Source: Moraxella catarrhalis (GTDB taxonomy: Bacteria > Pseudomonadota > Gammaproteobacteria > Pseudomonadales > Moraxellaceae). Taken from it: a stretch of 64,000 nucleotides of DNA. Location of the stretch: the NCBI RefSeq assembly GCF_001656295.1, contig NZ_LXHE01000002.1, positions 62,001-126,000 on the forward strand, in the 5' to 3' direction. The position numbers and the translations under genes are program-made. Below are positions 37,386 to 46,840 of this stretch, piece by piece. The notes beneath the pieces were generated by a model. That model ran no database searches. It worked only from the letters and a program-made list of their open reading frames with translations, and was not told the DNA's origin. Numbering within the stretch: position 1 is the first letter of the stretch; each line of letters begins with the position of its first letter.

Positions 37386-38285
37386 CTAGCGCTTGATCAG
37401 TGCGTTGGCTGCGGTGGCGGTTACGATGAGTAATGTACCGACCATTTGCATGATGGTTAAAGGCTGATGTAACAAAAATACCGCAAGTGCAATGGCTGTT
37501 AAAGGCTCAACAATCGTGAAAACTGACGCTGTACTGGCAGGCAGCTTTTGCAACGTACTCATGTACAAAAAAAACGGAACAATCGTACCAATCAATCCCA
37601 AGCCCAGTGCAAATGCCCAAGCCTGCACTGGTAATTCAAAAAGCGCGCCATAAGTTTGGTATGTCGTCGGTAAGATCAGCAGCGTGGCGGCACTGACTGT
37701 AACCGAGCTAAAAAACACCAAATATGACGAGTGGTTTTTAGACATTGCCTTTTTACCAAGTATGCCATACAAAGCATAGCACACACCCGACAACAGACCA
37801 ATGAGTACGCCACTGTTAAAGCTAAAAGAATCCGCCCCTGCCATCAAACACCCCACGCCGATGACCGCGACGATCGCCAGCAGGGCAGAAGTCGCTGAGA
37901 TACGCTCACCCAAAATCACCCGTGCCAATATCAAGCTAAACACAGGTGCGGTATACAATAGCGCCACTGCCATGCTCACGCCCACGTGGTTGACTGCATA
38001 AAAATAGCACAAAGTCATCCCAAGCACGCCAATGAGCGACTGCATGATCAACCCAAAGGATGCTTTGAAGGTTAAGCCTTTAAGCTCAGGCAGAAGTTTG
38101 GGTATGAGTACAAGTACTATCACGCCTGCGGTAACGATGCGTAAAATGGTAATCGAAAAGCTGTCAAAGCCCAAATCAGCCAATTTTGAGGCAATGATGC
38201 CCAAAGTGCCCCAGCAGATGCCTGCAAGGATGACTTGTAAAGCGCCAATCAGCTGATCGGTGCGGGTGGAGTGGGTGTGGTTCAT
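37386..38285 (-). CDS. EamA/DMT-family transporter
   Basis: The 299-residue inner-membrane protein has ten hydrophobic segments in two EamA repeats. The first starts LQVILAGICWGTLGIIASKLADLGFDSFSITILR, with a following LCYFYAVNHVGVSMAVALLYTAPVFSLILARVILGERIS typical of the drug/metabolite exporter family. The second contains YALYGILGKKAMSK and LPASTASVFTIVEPLTAIALAVFLLHQP. Substrate is unknown; DMT members export amino acids, metabolites or drugs. It is convergent with rsmE with only about 10 bases between the stops. Confidence 0.92.
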   Translation of the reverse strand: MNHTHSTRTDQLIGALQVILAGICWGTLGIIASKLADLGFDSFSITILRIVTAGVIVLVLIPKLLPELKGLTFKASFGLIMQSLIGVLGMTLCYFYAVNHVGVSMAVALLYTAPVFSLILARVILGERISATSALLAIVAVIGVGCLMAGADSFSFNSGVLIGLLSGVCYALYGILGKKAMSKNHSSYLVFFSSVTVSAATLLILPTTYQTYGALFELPVQAWAFALGLGLIGTIVPFFLYMSTLQKLPASTASVFTIVEPLTAIALAVFLLHQPLTIMQMVGTLLIVTATAANALIKR

Positions 38286-38347
38286 AGAGCCTTATGATAA
38301 ATAAATAGCAAGAGATCAGCACCCCTTGCTATGATAAATGGGAAAAA

Positions 38348-39559
38348 TTATTGTTGATAAACAATGCGCGTCGTCGAAACCGATGGCGTGCTCACAGGCT
38401 GCGTCAGGGGCGTATTGATTTGGTTTGGCTTCGAGGTCGTCAATGCCAATGAGATAATATCTTCTGCCATCAAAGTGCCTAGCTGCCCATAGCCTGAATG
38501 TGTAAAATGTACCCCATCTTTGGCAGCTTTGGCACTTTTCATCCACTGCTTCATTGAGCAGCTGCCACCCATGGCTGATTGCCAATCCCAAAAAAGCGTG
38601 TGTTTATTTTGGGCAGTTTGACGCTGTGCTTCTTGAATGGCACTTAAAGTTTGTGGGCGTACCCCGCAGCTGCCTGCTGTATTTTTTAGTACCTCAGGTG
38701 ACGAGACAATCATAATTGCTGAGTGTGGCGATGCGTGGCGAATTTGCTCAATACGCTCATCTAATACGGTAGCGATGCGTTCGGCACTAAGGTTGTTATA
38801 AGCTTCATTTGTGCCATAGGCAAGTATGATTAGCTCAGGTGCTATGGTTGCCAACTCTTGTTGCCATGCGTTTTGATTCCAGCGGCTCCAATGTGACAGC
38901 TCTGCACCATTGATACCAAGCGATGAGACAATAGCACCAAGTTCATGTTTTGACCTACCCCACCAGCCACCAATGGCGGTATTTGCCATGCTGCCTTCAG
39001 CGGTGAGCGTAAAAGGCAATTTGGCATCAAAAGTTGTGGTTTGCCAAGTATCATTCTTAATCGGTGCTTCAAGTATCAGATGATTGCCATCTGCATCACT
39101 GATGTTAAATAAGCCATCAGTGGCACTTTGGCGAATGCTGACGGTCATTGATTGAATAGGCTCTTGATTTTTTGCTTTAATAGTCAGCGTACTGCCTGAA
39201 AAATTTGGCTTAGCGATTAAACCGCCTAATGTATAATCCTCATGTTGATTGCGGCGACTTGAGATGGGCGTCCATTGATAATTGTCATAGCCATAGCGTG
39301 CCATACGCTGACCGCTAAAATACATTGGCATCGCCCAGCCCATACCACCGTTACCATAGCGACTTTGTAACTGACTACGCAGTGCTTCGGTCATACTATC
39401 GCCTGCAGTATGTGAGTCGCCTAGCTGTATGATGTGAATGTGGTTGTTATTGAGAGCTTGAATGAGCCGATCGGTATTTGGATCTTGATAATTGGTTAAA
39501 TAATTTGCCGATGTACTCATTGACATGGCTAACGCAGATAACACAAAAAATTGTTTCAT
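38348..39559 (-). CDS. SGNH hydrolase, probable peptidoglycan O-acetylesterase (Ape1-like)
   Basis: The 403-residue periplasmic protein has a signal peptide (about 1-18) and an SGNH/GDSL hydrolase core. The nucleophile is in QLGDSHTAGDS (Ser49), the Asn-containing block is ILAYGTNEA, and the Asp/His pair lies in KDGVHFTHSGY (about Asp348 and His351). Between the first and second blocks sits a beta-rich insert of about 110 residues, as in neisserial Ape1. It is the last gene of a minus-strand operon after an MBOAT gene and a second SGNH gene, the gene set of peptidoglycan O-acetylation (patA, patB, ape1). It should remove O-acetyl groups from MurNAc so lytic enzymes can act. Role inferred from order and architecture. 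Confidence 0.75.
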   Translation of the reverse strand: MKQFFVLSALAMSMSTSANYLTNYQDPNTDRLIQALNNNHIHIIQLGDSHTAGDSMTEALRSQLQSRYGNGGMGWAMPMYFSGQRMARYGYDNYQWTPISSRRNQHEDYTLGGLIAKPNFSGSTLTIKAKNQEPIQSMTVSIRQSATDGLFNISDADGNHLILEAPIKNDTWQTTTFDAKLPFTLTAEGSMANTAIGGWWGRSKHELGAIVSSLGINGAELSHWSRWNQNAWQQELATIAPELIILAYGTNEAYNNLSAERIATVLDERIEQIRHASPHSAIMIVSSPEVLKNTAGSCGVRPQTLSAIQEAQRQTAQNKHTLFWDWQSAMGGSCSMKQWMKSAKAAKDGVHFTHSGYGQLGTLMAEDIISLALTTSKPNQINTPLTQPVSTPSVSTTRIVYQQ

Positions 39560-39577
39560 AAATTTGCCTAATGGATA

Positions 39578-40675
39578 TTATGGTATGATGGTGATTTGAT
39601 CTTGTATAGCTTGGGCGATTAACTTTTGTCCTTTGACACTAAAATGAATGCCATCAGAGGTACGCATTTTAACGCTTTTTCCATCTTGTATCAGATAATC
39701 ATTATAAATATCATCGCTTGTGCCTAATAGCTTGCGTGAATCAATGACAAGCACATGATGGCGTTTTAGTTCATCTTGCATGATCTGATTTAGATAAATC
39801 ATTTGCTCATTGAGCTTTTGTTTTTTCATGTTTGGCGGTGTGATCCAAATCACTTGCGTATTGTGATTTTTGGCACTGTCCAAAATGTCCATCATACGCT
39901 GACGGTAGCCCATCTCCCATTCTGGCGTTTGGAATTTTAATTGACCGCCATTGACCAAATCAGGCATATCCCAAGGGTCATTAGGCCCCAAAAATACAAC
40001 CAAAATTTTGATATTGGCATTGGTGGACAGCGTCTCTTCGATGGTTTTTGGCCAATTAAATAGGCTTGGATAAGCCAAACCTGTACTTTGTTTGGCAAGA
40101 TTGACGGATTTGATGTTGTAATTTTTTTGAAGATATTTTTGGATATGTGGTGCGACGCCTTGCATCATTGAGTCGCCAGCAAAAAAAATCTCATCACCTG
40201 AGTGTAGCACATAAGGATTGTCAGGTTGAACCTCTGATACGCCAACATTATCCATCTGTACAGTGGGCGTGAATTCAAGGCTTTTTGCCATCATCGCCTG
40301 ATACTCAGGGGTGTAAGCCAAATTGTTATTAAAATAATCAACAATTTGCTGATTTTTTTGGTTAATATCACTGGTTAAATCACCATGCCAAGCATACAGT
40401 TTATCGCCGATATCGCCACCCGTTTTCCAAGCGTCATAGCGATCAAGTAAGCTTAACGGGCTGCTTTTATGATAAGTTTGTAGATAATAGGCATTGATCG
40501 AGTGCTGCATGATCCATGCGCCAAGCAAGGCAAATAAGCACAGAACCATCAGCAGATAGCCATAGCTTTTGCCATGAAAATAAGGCTTGGGGCGCGACTT
40601 TAGCTGAATGTGCTTAGGCTCAGGATATTGCTTGGTTTGGGTGATCGTGTCGGTTGGCTGATTAGAAGTTTGCAT
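39578..40675 (-). CDS. Membrane-anchored SGNH/DUF459-type protein, probable peptidoglycan O-acetyltransferase PatB
   Basis: The protein of about 365 residues has a cytoplasmic N-terminus, one transmembrane segment (about 38-56) and a periplasmic SGNH domain: EIFFAGDSMMQGVAPHI (Ser169), the block VVFLGPNDPWDMP, and TSDGIHFSVKGQKLIAQAI (about Asp341, His344). This fits PatB-type proteins that accept acetyl from the MBOAT partner and pass it to MurNAc. ATG at 40675 is chosen: it overlaps the end of the MBOAT gene by 14 bases and begins a natural cytoplasmic tail; the upstream in-frame start at 40717 is less likely. Coupled translation with the partner fits a working complex. Confidence 0.75.
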   Translation of the reverse strand: MQTSNQPTDTITQTKQYPEPKHIQLKSRPKPYFHGKSYGYLLMVLCLFALLGAWIMQHSINAYYLQTYHKSSPLSLLDRYDAWKTGGDIGDKLYAWHGDLTSDINQKNQQIVDYFNNNLAYTPEYQAMMAKSLEFTPTVQMDNVGVSEVQPDNPYVLHSGDEIFFAGDSMMQGVAPHIQKYLQKNYNIKSVNLAKQSTGLAYPSLFNWPKTIEETLSTNANIKILVVFLGPNDPWDMPDLVNGGQLKFQTPEWEMGYRQRMMDILDSAKNHNTQVIWITPPNMKKQKLNEQMIYLNQIMQDELKRHHVLVIDSRKLLGTSDDIYNDYLIQDGKSVKMRTSDGIHFSVKGQKLIAQAIQDQITIIP

Positions 40676-42158
40676 AAATAAATCCTGGAATGCCTGACGG
40701 CGCAAAAATAACAACAATCATTAAGCAGACAAATAATAAACTCACCACCATCAGCTTGGGCAGGCGCGCACCGATACGCACCAAAGCGTGGGTTTTTTGG
40801 GTATAAATGGGATAGATGACCCAAGCCAGCATAAATAACGACAGCATGAATAAAGGATTGCCGCTCCAGCCGATATTCGTGTGATTGTACGCCAAAGCCT
40901 CAAAGATCCCCATCGCTTCGCTCCAGTTGGTTGCACGAAAAAACACAAAACAAAATGCCACAAAATTTACCGTCACAAAAATCCCTATTACCTTGCCAAG
41001 CCAGCTATGGCGATACAGAGCATTGCGCGAAGTCTTGGTATCGACGCCACTGATGCACTGATACAGCTTGTCGGTACAATTTAACCAAATGATGGCAAGC
41101 CCATGCAATACACCCCAAAGTAAAAAATTCACGCTAGAGCCATGCCAAATGCCTGATAATGCCATGGCGATTAATAAATTGATTTGAGTTCTAAAAAACC
41201 CTTGGCGACTGCCTCCTAAAGGAATATAGATATAATCACGAATCCATGTCGATAAGCTGATGTGCCACCTATCCCAAAAAACACGAATATTATGTGCGAT
41301 TAATGGTGCTTTAAAGTTGACAGGCAAGCGAAAACCGAGCAATAAACCAAACGCTACCATCATCTCACTATACCCTGAAAAGTCCAAAAATAGCTGCAGT
41401 GTATAGCCATAAATTGCGACCAATACCTCTAAGCTATGATATTGCATAGGGTTGGCAAAGATGGGATTAACCCAATGGTCAGCCAACCAGCCTGCCAGCC
41501 ACCATTTTTTAATGAGTGCTAATAAAATCAGGCAAAGTGCGATGGTGGGAAACAAAATACGGCGTGGATTTTGGCTGATGATTTGTTCGCCCATACCACA
41601 AGGATTGCCCTCAATATCGGTCAGTCCTGATACCGATTTGGTGCGTGCGATAGGTCCTGCACTGATTGTCCCAAAAAAGGATAAGTGGTGCAACAGTGCC
41701 ATAAAACTTAACTGAGGTACATCATATTCATCATAATAACGACTGACCATATAACTGATGGCTTGGAATGAATAATAAGAAATACCGAGCGGAAAAATGA
41801 TATTTGCCATCACGCCTGATGAATCCAGCTGCATGGCATCAAGGCTGTACTTAATCCCTTCTCGGAAAAAATCATAATATTTAAAAATGCTCAACTGAAT
41901 CAGCGTGATCACAATCCCTAAAATCAGCCAAAATTTCTTGATTTTAGAGCCATTCATCATCTTGGTGATGAAAAATACAAATATTGTATAGCCAAATAAA
42001 ATCCCTGTCGCAAGTGTACCTGCCATTAGATAAATGACCGTATAGCTAAATAGGATAATGAGAAAATTTTGGAATTTTGGTGTTTGGCGAAACAGCCAAT
42101 AAATTGCCAAAAAACCAATGAACATTAAAGTAAATTCTAAAGACAGAAAAGAAAACAT
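40662..42158 (-). CDS. MBOAT-family O-acyltransferase, probable peptidoglycan O-acetylation protein PatA
   Basis: The 498-residue protein has about eleven or twelve membrane segments and the AlgI/PatA form of the MBOAT fold. It carries FFGTISAGPIARTKSV, FLDFSGYSEMMVAFGLLLGFRLPVNFKAPLIAHNIRVFWDRWHISLSTWIRDYIYIPLGGSRQG, and the catalytic His339 in SGIWHGSSVNFLLWG. It moves acetyl groups across the inner membrane. The two following SGNH genes point to peptidoglycan rather than alginate as the acceptor, since no alginate genes are nearby. It is the first gene of the operon. Confidence 0.8.
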   Translation of the reverse strand: MFSFLSLEFTLMFIGFLAIYWLFRQTPKFQNFLIILFSYTVIYLMAGTLATGILFGYTIFVFFITKMMNGSKIKKFWLILGIVITLIQLSIFKYYDFFREGIKYSLDAMQLDSSGVMANIIFPLGISYYSFQAISYMVSRYYDEYDVPQLSFMALLHHLSFFGTISAGPIARTKSVSGLTDIEGNPCGMGEQIISQNPRRILFPTIALCLILLALIKKWWLAGWLADHWVNPIFANPMQYHSLEVLVAIYGYTLQLFLDFSGYSEMMVAFGLLLGFRLPVNFKAPLIAHNIRVFWDRWHISLSTWIRDYIYIPLGGSRQGFFRTQINLLIAMALSGIWHGSSVNFLLWGVLHGLAIIWLNCTDKLYQCISGVDTKTSRNALYRHSWLGKVIGIFVTVNFVAFCFVFFRATNWSEAMGIFEALAYNHTNIGWSGNPLFMLSLFMLAWVIYPIYTQKTHALVRIGARLPKLMVVSLLFVCLMIVVIFAPSGIPGFIYANF

Positions 42159-42250
42159 GGCTCAATTCTACAAAAACCAAGAAAATCACTTATTTTAACA
42201 CATTATGATTTTATGATTCATACATTTAAATATGCTTGCTAAGTCTGATA

Positions 42251-43033
42251 TCAAGCAGGATTTTTGAAGGCGATGGTATGCAGATATCGCCCCATGGCAC
42301 GAAAAGGCAGCTGGCGTGAGTATTCAAGTTCCATCGCAACCACATCGTCAGGATTATTTAGACCACCACGCTTCAGGGGTGCATAATCTGAAAATACCCG
42401 AATGCCCGAGCGAATACTGATTTTATAATGATGAGCATTTAGCCATGCTTCGACGGTATCGGATGCGACAGGGTGATTGGGCGTTAAACTTTTATTATCA
42501 GCAGGGCGAGGCGTATTAAGCTGATAAAAATTTCCCATAATTAAATTACGATAAATCTTACTGGCAGGATTATAAAAACACAAAGACAGCATGCCACCAT
42601 CTGCCAAATATTCATCAAAAAAAGTCATGATTTTTTCAGGTTCGCCCAACCACTCAAGCAGTGCATGACATAAGATAATATCAAACTGCTCACCTGCCAA
42701 ATGATTTGACAATGCCTGATAAGGGCAAGTGATGAAGCGTACTTGATCATATACCCCAAGCGATTTGGCATGATCTTTTGCTATATCTAGCATATTGGTT
42801 GAAATGTCATTGACCGTCACATGATGATCTGATGCCAAAGATAGGCTAATCTGAGCCAGTCCTGCGCCCACATCTAAGATGCGTAAAGGGCGATCAAGCG
42901 CAAGCTGATCCATCGCTTCGCTTAAATCTTGCTGAAGCACGGCTAAGCGAATGCGTCCTTTAAGACCGCCATATACTTTTTTGGCAAAGTGTTCGCTAAT
43001 GGCATCAAAATTTCTATCGTTGGTGATGGTCAT
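42251..43033 (-). CDS. cmoM: tRNA 5-carboxymethoxyuridine methyltransferase (CmoM/SmtA type)
   Basis: This class I SAM-dependent methyltransferase has about 260 residues. It starts MTITNDRNFDAISEHFAKKVYGGLKGRIRLAVLQQDL, the distinctive CmoM N-terminus, followed by the SAM motif LRILDVGAGLAQISLSLA, then FDIILCHALLEWLGEP and a GGMLSLCFYNPASKIYRNLIMGNF block. CmoM methylates cmo5U34 to mcmo5U in certain tRNAs. The frame is open to 43276, but the extra 81 residues are hydrophobic and unlike the family and overlap the divergent gene's leader, so 43033 is taken as start. Confidence 0.88.
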   Translation of the reverse strand: MTITNDRNFDAISEHFAKKVYGGLKGRIRLAVLQQDLSEAMDQLALDRPLRILDVGAGLAQISLSLASDHHVTVNDISTNMLDIAKDHAKSLGVYDQVRFITCPYQALSNHLAGEQFDIILCHALLEWLGEPEKIMTFFDEYLADGGMLSLCFYNPASKIYRNLIMGNFYQLNTPRPADNKSLTPNHPVASDTVEAWLNAHHYKISIRSGIRVFSDYAPLKRGGLNNPDDVVAMELEYSRQLPFRAMGRYLHTIAFKNPA

Positions 43034-43199
43034 AGTTAATTGATAAATAAAATAAAGCAACCAAATGTAAAGCTTGGTGTGCGTGATTTGTTGATGAATT
43101 GTGTTATAATAAGGGCATTTTCGCCAATCAAGTATTATAGCACAGCGTGCTTTTCTTCGATAAATTTTATAAATTGGCTTTTGAGTGATGAGCATCTTT

Positions 43200-44174
43200 A
43201 TGAAAAAATCTACCATCCAATATTTAAGCTTACCAACTGCTGCACTATTAACGCTGGTTGGTTGTAGTAATGACAACCGCCGCGATGATGAAATGGCAGT
43301 GGCTGAGCCTGTGGTTCAGCAGATCGATGACATTTGCCAAGCACCAGCCATGCAGGCATATCTCCAAAACAGCATCAAGCAGTCTATTTTGAATGCAGCG
43401 ATGAGCCAAATGGTGGGCGCAGATCCCAACCAAAGCCTAGCTATGCAAAACACGCTTGGTCAGCAGCTGAATACTTTACAAATCACCACCCAAAATGCCA
43501 CGAATTTTGCTGACAGCTGTATGGTAGATGTGCACGTGACGGTCAGTCCTCAAGATTTGGTAAATGCAGAATTTGCTTTTGCTCGTTCAGGGGTAACTTT
43601 ATTACAGCGTGCTAGCCAAGATCAAGTTGAGTTTTATAATGGCACAATTGTCGCCAAACAAATCACTTATCAAATGGTCAATGGGAATGTGGTGATGTAT
43701 GGCAACAATCATAATGCCATTCGTCTGATCGCTGATATTTTGGCAGCTTCTACAAGCAGTTTGCCACAAGTATCCATACAATCTGATGTTACTGCACGAC
43801 CACAAGCGATTGAGCGACTGCCAGAGGCACCAATAGCTATGCCATCAAATCCTCAAGAAGATTCTAGTGTAACGACGCACATTGAACAAAAGCCAGCACC
43901 TAGCGCACAGGTGTCATCTCGCCCACGCAGCGAAACGCCTTCAAATAATTCAGCACAGACACCCACACAAAACTCGGTAGGGCAATCTTCTGCAGCTGGT
44001 AGTACCCCTCGTGTGGATCGTGATAGTCAAGCCAAAGCCAATACCGAGCGTACCACCGAGCGTTCTACAAGTAAGACACCTCAAGATTTGGCACATCCAC
44101 AGCCACCAACGGCGAATGCCAGTAGTGATGGCAAAACAAGTATCAGTATCGTTGAGTCAAACGAAACCTATTGA
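43200..44174 (+). CDS. Lipoprotein of unknown function with low-complexity C-terminus
   Basis: This protein of about 324 residues was not recognised. The lipoprotein signal ends in LTLVGC. A folded part of about 170 residues contains two cysteines (DDICQAPAM and DSCMVDVHVTV) and regular helix-strand patterns (QAYLQNSIKQSILNAAMSQM..., MVDVHVTVSPQDLVNAEFAFARSG). The last 110 residues are Ser/Thr/Gln/Pro-rich and probably disordered, perhaps reaching through the periplasm. ATG at 43185 is an alternative start. A TATAAT at 43105-43110 may be its -10. A strong terminator follows, so it is a single-gene unit. Confidence 0.75.
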   Translation: MKKSTIQYLSLPTAALLTLVGCSNDNRRDDEMAVAEPVVQQIDDICQAPAMQAYLQNSIKQSILNAAMSQMVGADPNQSLAMQNTLGQQLNTLQITTQNATNFADSCMVDVHVTVSPQDLVNAEFAFARSGVTLLQRASQDQVEFYNGTIVAKQITYQMVNGNVVMYGNNHNAIRLIADILAASTSSLPQVSIQSDVTARPQAIERLPEAPIAMPSNPQEDSSVTTHIEQKPAPSAQVSSRPRSETPSNNSAQTPTQNSVGQSSAAGSTPRVDRDSQAKANTERTTERSTSKTPQDLAHPQPPTANASSDGKTSISIVESNETY

Positions 44175-44191
44175 TTGCCGTTTGACCCTGA

Positions 44192-44234
44192 AATCAAAAA
44201 ACCCTTTTGACCGTCAAAAAGGGTTTTTTGATGG
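44192..44234 (+). terminator. Terminator after the unknown lipoprotein gene
   Basis: ATCAAAAAACCCTTTTGAC pairs with TCAAAAAGGGTTTTTTGAT around a very short loop, with A/T runs that suit either direction. Confidence 0.9.
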
Positions 44235-44350
44235 CTGGAGCGGCTTAGATGAGCTACCAAAATGGATACGCAATCTATAAAATTTATGTTACAATCAATG
44301 AGATTTTTAAGTTTTTATTTTATCACAATCAACATATAATGGAGAGATTT

Positions 44351-45415
44351 ATGACCTTGGCTCGAAATAAGTTTGCTCAAGTCATGCCAAAGTTTGCCAC
44401 TGTAGCCATCGCAGCTTTGGCAGTTGGCTGTAGTCAACCCACCCAAACAACCTCACAAGCACCTGCCGATACCTCAAATACATCCACCGAAAAAACTACC
44501 AAAACCATTGCGATTACTGCCATCGTTGAGCATCCGTCATTGGATGATATTCGCTTGGGTGTGGTAGATGGTTTGGCGAGTTTGGGTTATAAAGACGGTG
44601 AGAATTTGACCGTTAATTTTCAATCCGCTCAAGGTAATATGGCGACTGTCGGGCAGATTGCCAAGCAGTTTGTGGCGGATATACCTGATGCCATCGTAGC
44701 TATTACCACACCGAGTGCCCAAAGCTTAGCGGCAGCGACCACAAGCATTCCGCTGATTTATACAGCTGTCTCTGATCCTGTGGCTGCCAAATTATTAAAT
44801 AACAATCATCAAGCTACCCAGCCTAACATTACTGGTTTATCCAGTCAGCTGCCCATTGAGCCACAAGTTGAATTATTTCAAAAAATCAAGCCTGATGCCA
44901 AACGAATTGGCTTTGTTTTTAGCCCTGGTGAAGCCAATTCTGTTGCCGTCAAAAATAAGTTAATTGAAATTTTACCGAAATATGGCATGACTTTAGTGGA
45001 AGTACCCGCCAATCGATCAAGCGATGTGGGCGATGCGACGCGTTCATTGGCTGGCAAGGTGGATTTGCTTTATACATCACTAGATAATGGTGTGGCATCA
45101 GCGATGGAAGCGATGGTTTTGGCTGCGAATGAGTTACAAATACCTGTGATTACCTCAGATGAATTTTCAGTACGCCGCGGTGCGACAGCTGCTTTGGGTG
45201 TGAACGATTATGACTTTGGATTGACAACTGCCAAATTGGTTGCTCAAGTATTAGATGGTAAAGCTCCAAATGACATCAAGCCTGAAGTGATGAACACTTT
45301 GACCTTATTCATCAGCCCAAAACACGCAGCCAATCAAGGCGTGACAGTGGATTTGACAACACTGGGTGAGAGCATCAATGTCGATACCACGCCAGCGCGC
45401 CAGCCGAATAAATAA
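44351..45415 (+). CDS. ABC transporter substrate-binding lipoprotein (TrpX type), first paralogue
   Basis: This binding protein of about 354 residues belongs to the ABC_sub_bind (TrpX/XRE-like) family. It has a lipobox LAVGC and a Thr-rich linker, then AITAIVEHPSLDDIRLGVVDGLASLGYKDGENLTVNFQSAQGNMATVGQIAKQF and the later DLLYTSLDNGVASAMEAMV, VITSDEFSVRRGATAALGVNDYDFG. Start 44351 has a GGAGAG site; upstream in-frame ATGs lack a signal peptide context. The gene is separated by about 230 bases from a second paralogue that lies next to the permease. Cargo may be an aromatic amino acid or related compound. Confidence 0.88.
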   Translation: MTLARNKFAQVMPKFATVAIAALAVGCSQPTQTTSQAPADTSNTSTEKTTKTIAITAIVEHPSLDDIRLGVVDGLASLGYKDGENLTVNFQSAQGNMATVGQIAKQFVADIPDAIVAITTPSAQSLAAATTSIPLIYTAVSDPVAAKLLNNNHQATQPNITGLSSQLPIEPQVELFQKIKPDAKRIGFVFSPGEANSVAVKNKLIEILPKYGMTLVEVPANRSSDVGDATRSLAGKVDLLYTSLDNGVASAMEAMVLAANELQIPVITSDEFSVRRGATAALGVNDYDFGLTTAKLVAQVLDGKAPNDIKPEVMNTLTLFISPKHAANQGVTVDLTTLGESINVDTTPARQPNK

Positions 45416-45645
45416 GATCATTTTGACCGAAACTCAGTGAGAGCGAGTGTCAGCCAGTTTGATAGGTGTAGTTTGCAAGCTTGTCACTCATCAGTGGCTG
45501 ATACCGTTTCTTGGAACTTTGTTAATGTTATGTGAATAAATCTTACTAAATATCTTGGCAAGATAATCTGCAGTATGATAAACTGCACAAAAGTTTTAAC
45601 TCAAATCGGTTTAACGAGACTACCTTGGCATTACAGGAGTTTGCT

Positions 45646-46644
45646 ATGAATAAATTTTTAAAAACGACGCTGTGGGCAAGTTTGGCAGCGCTTACCTTGA
45701 CGGCGTGTGGCGGTGATAAGCCCGCCGCTCAAGCCGATTCAGCGGCTACCGAAGCCAAAACAGTGGCAATTACCGCCATTGTTGAACATCCAGCTTTGGA
45801 TGCAGCTCGTCAAGGTGCCCTAGATCAATTGGCTGAAGAAGGCTTTAAAGAAGGTGAAAATCTGATGGTGAATTTCCAATCTGCTCAAGGCAATATGGGA
45901 ACGGCAGGTCAAATCGCCAGACAGTTTACCTCAGATAATCCTGATCTTATTTATGCCATTGCCACACCTTCAGCGCAGGCTATTGCAGCGGCGACCCAAG
46001 ACATCCCTGTGGTATTCTCAGCGGTGACTGATCCTGTTGAAGCCAAGCTGGTTGGAAGCCTAGAAAGCCCGGGTAATAACATCACTGGCGCTTCAGATGC
46101 GCTGCCTTATGAGCCTCAAATTGCCCTGATCCAAGAGCTTGTGCCAAATGTTAAAAATGTTGGCTATGTTTATAGTCCAGGCGAGGTAAACTCGACTGTG
46201 GTCCTTAGAACGCTCAAAGAAAAATTGGCACCGCTTGGTATCAATGTCATCGAAGCACCTGCCCAAAAATCTAGCGATATTACGCAAGCCGCCAACTCAT
46301 TGGTTGGGCGCGTGGATGTGATTTATACCTCAACCGATAATAACGTGATTAATGCTTATGAAGCCCTATATCAAGTTGCAAAAGAAGCCAAAATTCCTTT
46401 AATTTCGGCTGACACCAGTACTGTTGAGCGCGGCGCTGTCGCTGCATTGGGCGTCAATTACACCGATCTTGGTAAAGAGTCTGGTAAAATTATTGCACGC
46501 ATCTTAAAAGGTGAAAAACCTGCTGATATCCCTGTTCATATCTCTGAAAATCTAGACTTGTATGTCAGTAAAAAACATGCTGCTGAGCAGGGTGTGACAT
46601 TGCCGCAAGCAGTGCTTGATCGTGCTGCTAAAGTGGTTGAATAA
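45646..46644 (+). CDS. ABC transporter substrate-binding lipoprotein (TrpX type), second paralogue
   Basis: This 332-residue protein has a lipobox LTACG (about residue 21). The binding domain aligns along its whole length with the gene upstream: VAITAIVEHPALDAARQGALDQLAEEGFKEGENLMVNFQSAQGNMGTAGQIARQF, VVFSAVTDPVEAKLVGS, VDVIYTSTDNNVINAYEAL and ISADTSTVERGAVAALGVNYTDLG. It starts at 45646, with CAGGAG upstream. The neighbouring permease and ATPase genes complete a TrpXYZ-type importer. Confidence 0.9.
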   Translation: MNKFLKTTLWASLAALTLTACGGDKPAAQADSAATEAKTVAITAIVEHPALDAARQGALDQLAEEGFKEGENLMVNFQSAQGNMGTAGQIARQFTSDNPDLIYAIATPSAQAIAAATQDIPVVFSAVTDPVEAKLVGSLESPGNNITGASDALPYEPQIALIQELVPNVKNVGYVYSPGEVNSTVVLRTLKEKLAPLGINVIEAPAQKSSDITQAANSLVGRVDVIYTSTDNNVINAYEALYQVAKEAKIPLISADTSTVERGAVAALGVNYTDLGKESGKIIARILKGEKPADIPVHISENLDLYVSKKHAAEQGVTLPQAVLDRAAKVVE

Positions 46645-46802
46645 GGCTTTGCTAGACAAGTATCATTGGCAAAAAGATGCCAAAAGATGCCTGATGTCAT
46701 GAGCCAAAGCTAACCGCCTTTTAAACCCAAGCCGATCAGTGCGCTGTAACGCTTGGGTTTGTTTTGTGGTGAATTTTAATCCTATGATGACTTGGATTTT
46801 GT

Positions 46803-46808
46803 TATAAT
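46803..46808 (+). promoter_or_regulatory. Candidate -10 for the permease gene
   Basis: A perfect TATAAT (context TTGTTATAATACG) lies 33 bases before the permease ATG. It suggests that permease and ATPase can be transcribed apart from the binding-protein genes. No matching -35 was found. Confidence 0.4.
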
Positions 46809-46840
46809 ACGTGTTTTAACTTTTTAGGCGAGTATGGCCG

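Noticed and set aside
40662-42158. Alginate acetylation gene algI
   Set aside because: The protein is of the same MBOAT branch, but no alginate genes are near and the two SGNH genes that follow fit peptidoglycan O-acetylation better.
43034-43276. Possible 81-residue N-terminal extension of the CmoM-like protein
   Set aside because: The extension does not match the family, overlaps the divergent lipoprotein gene's start, and the ATG at 43033 gives the expected N-terminus.
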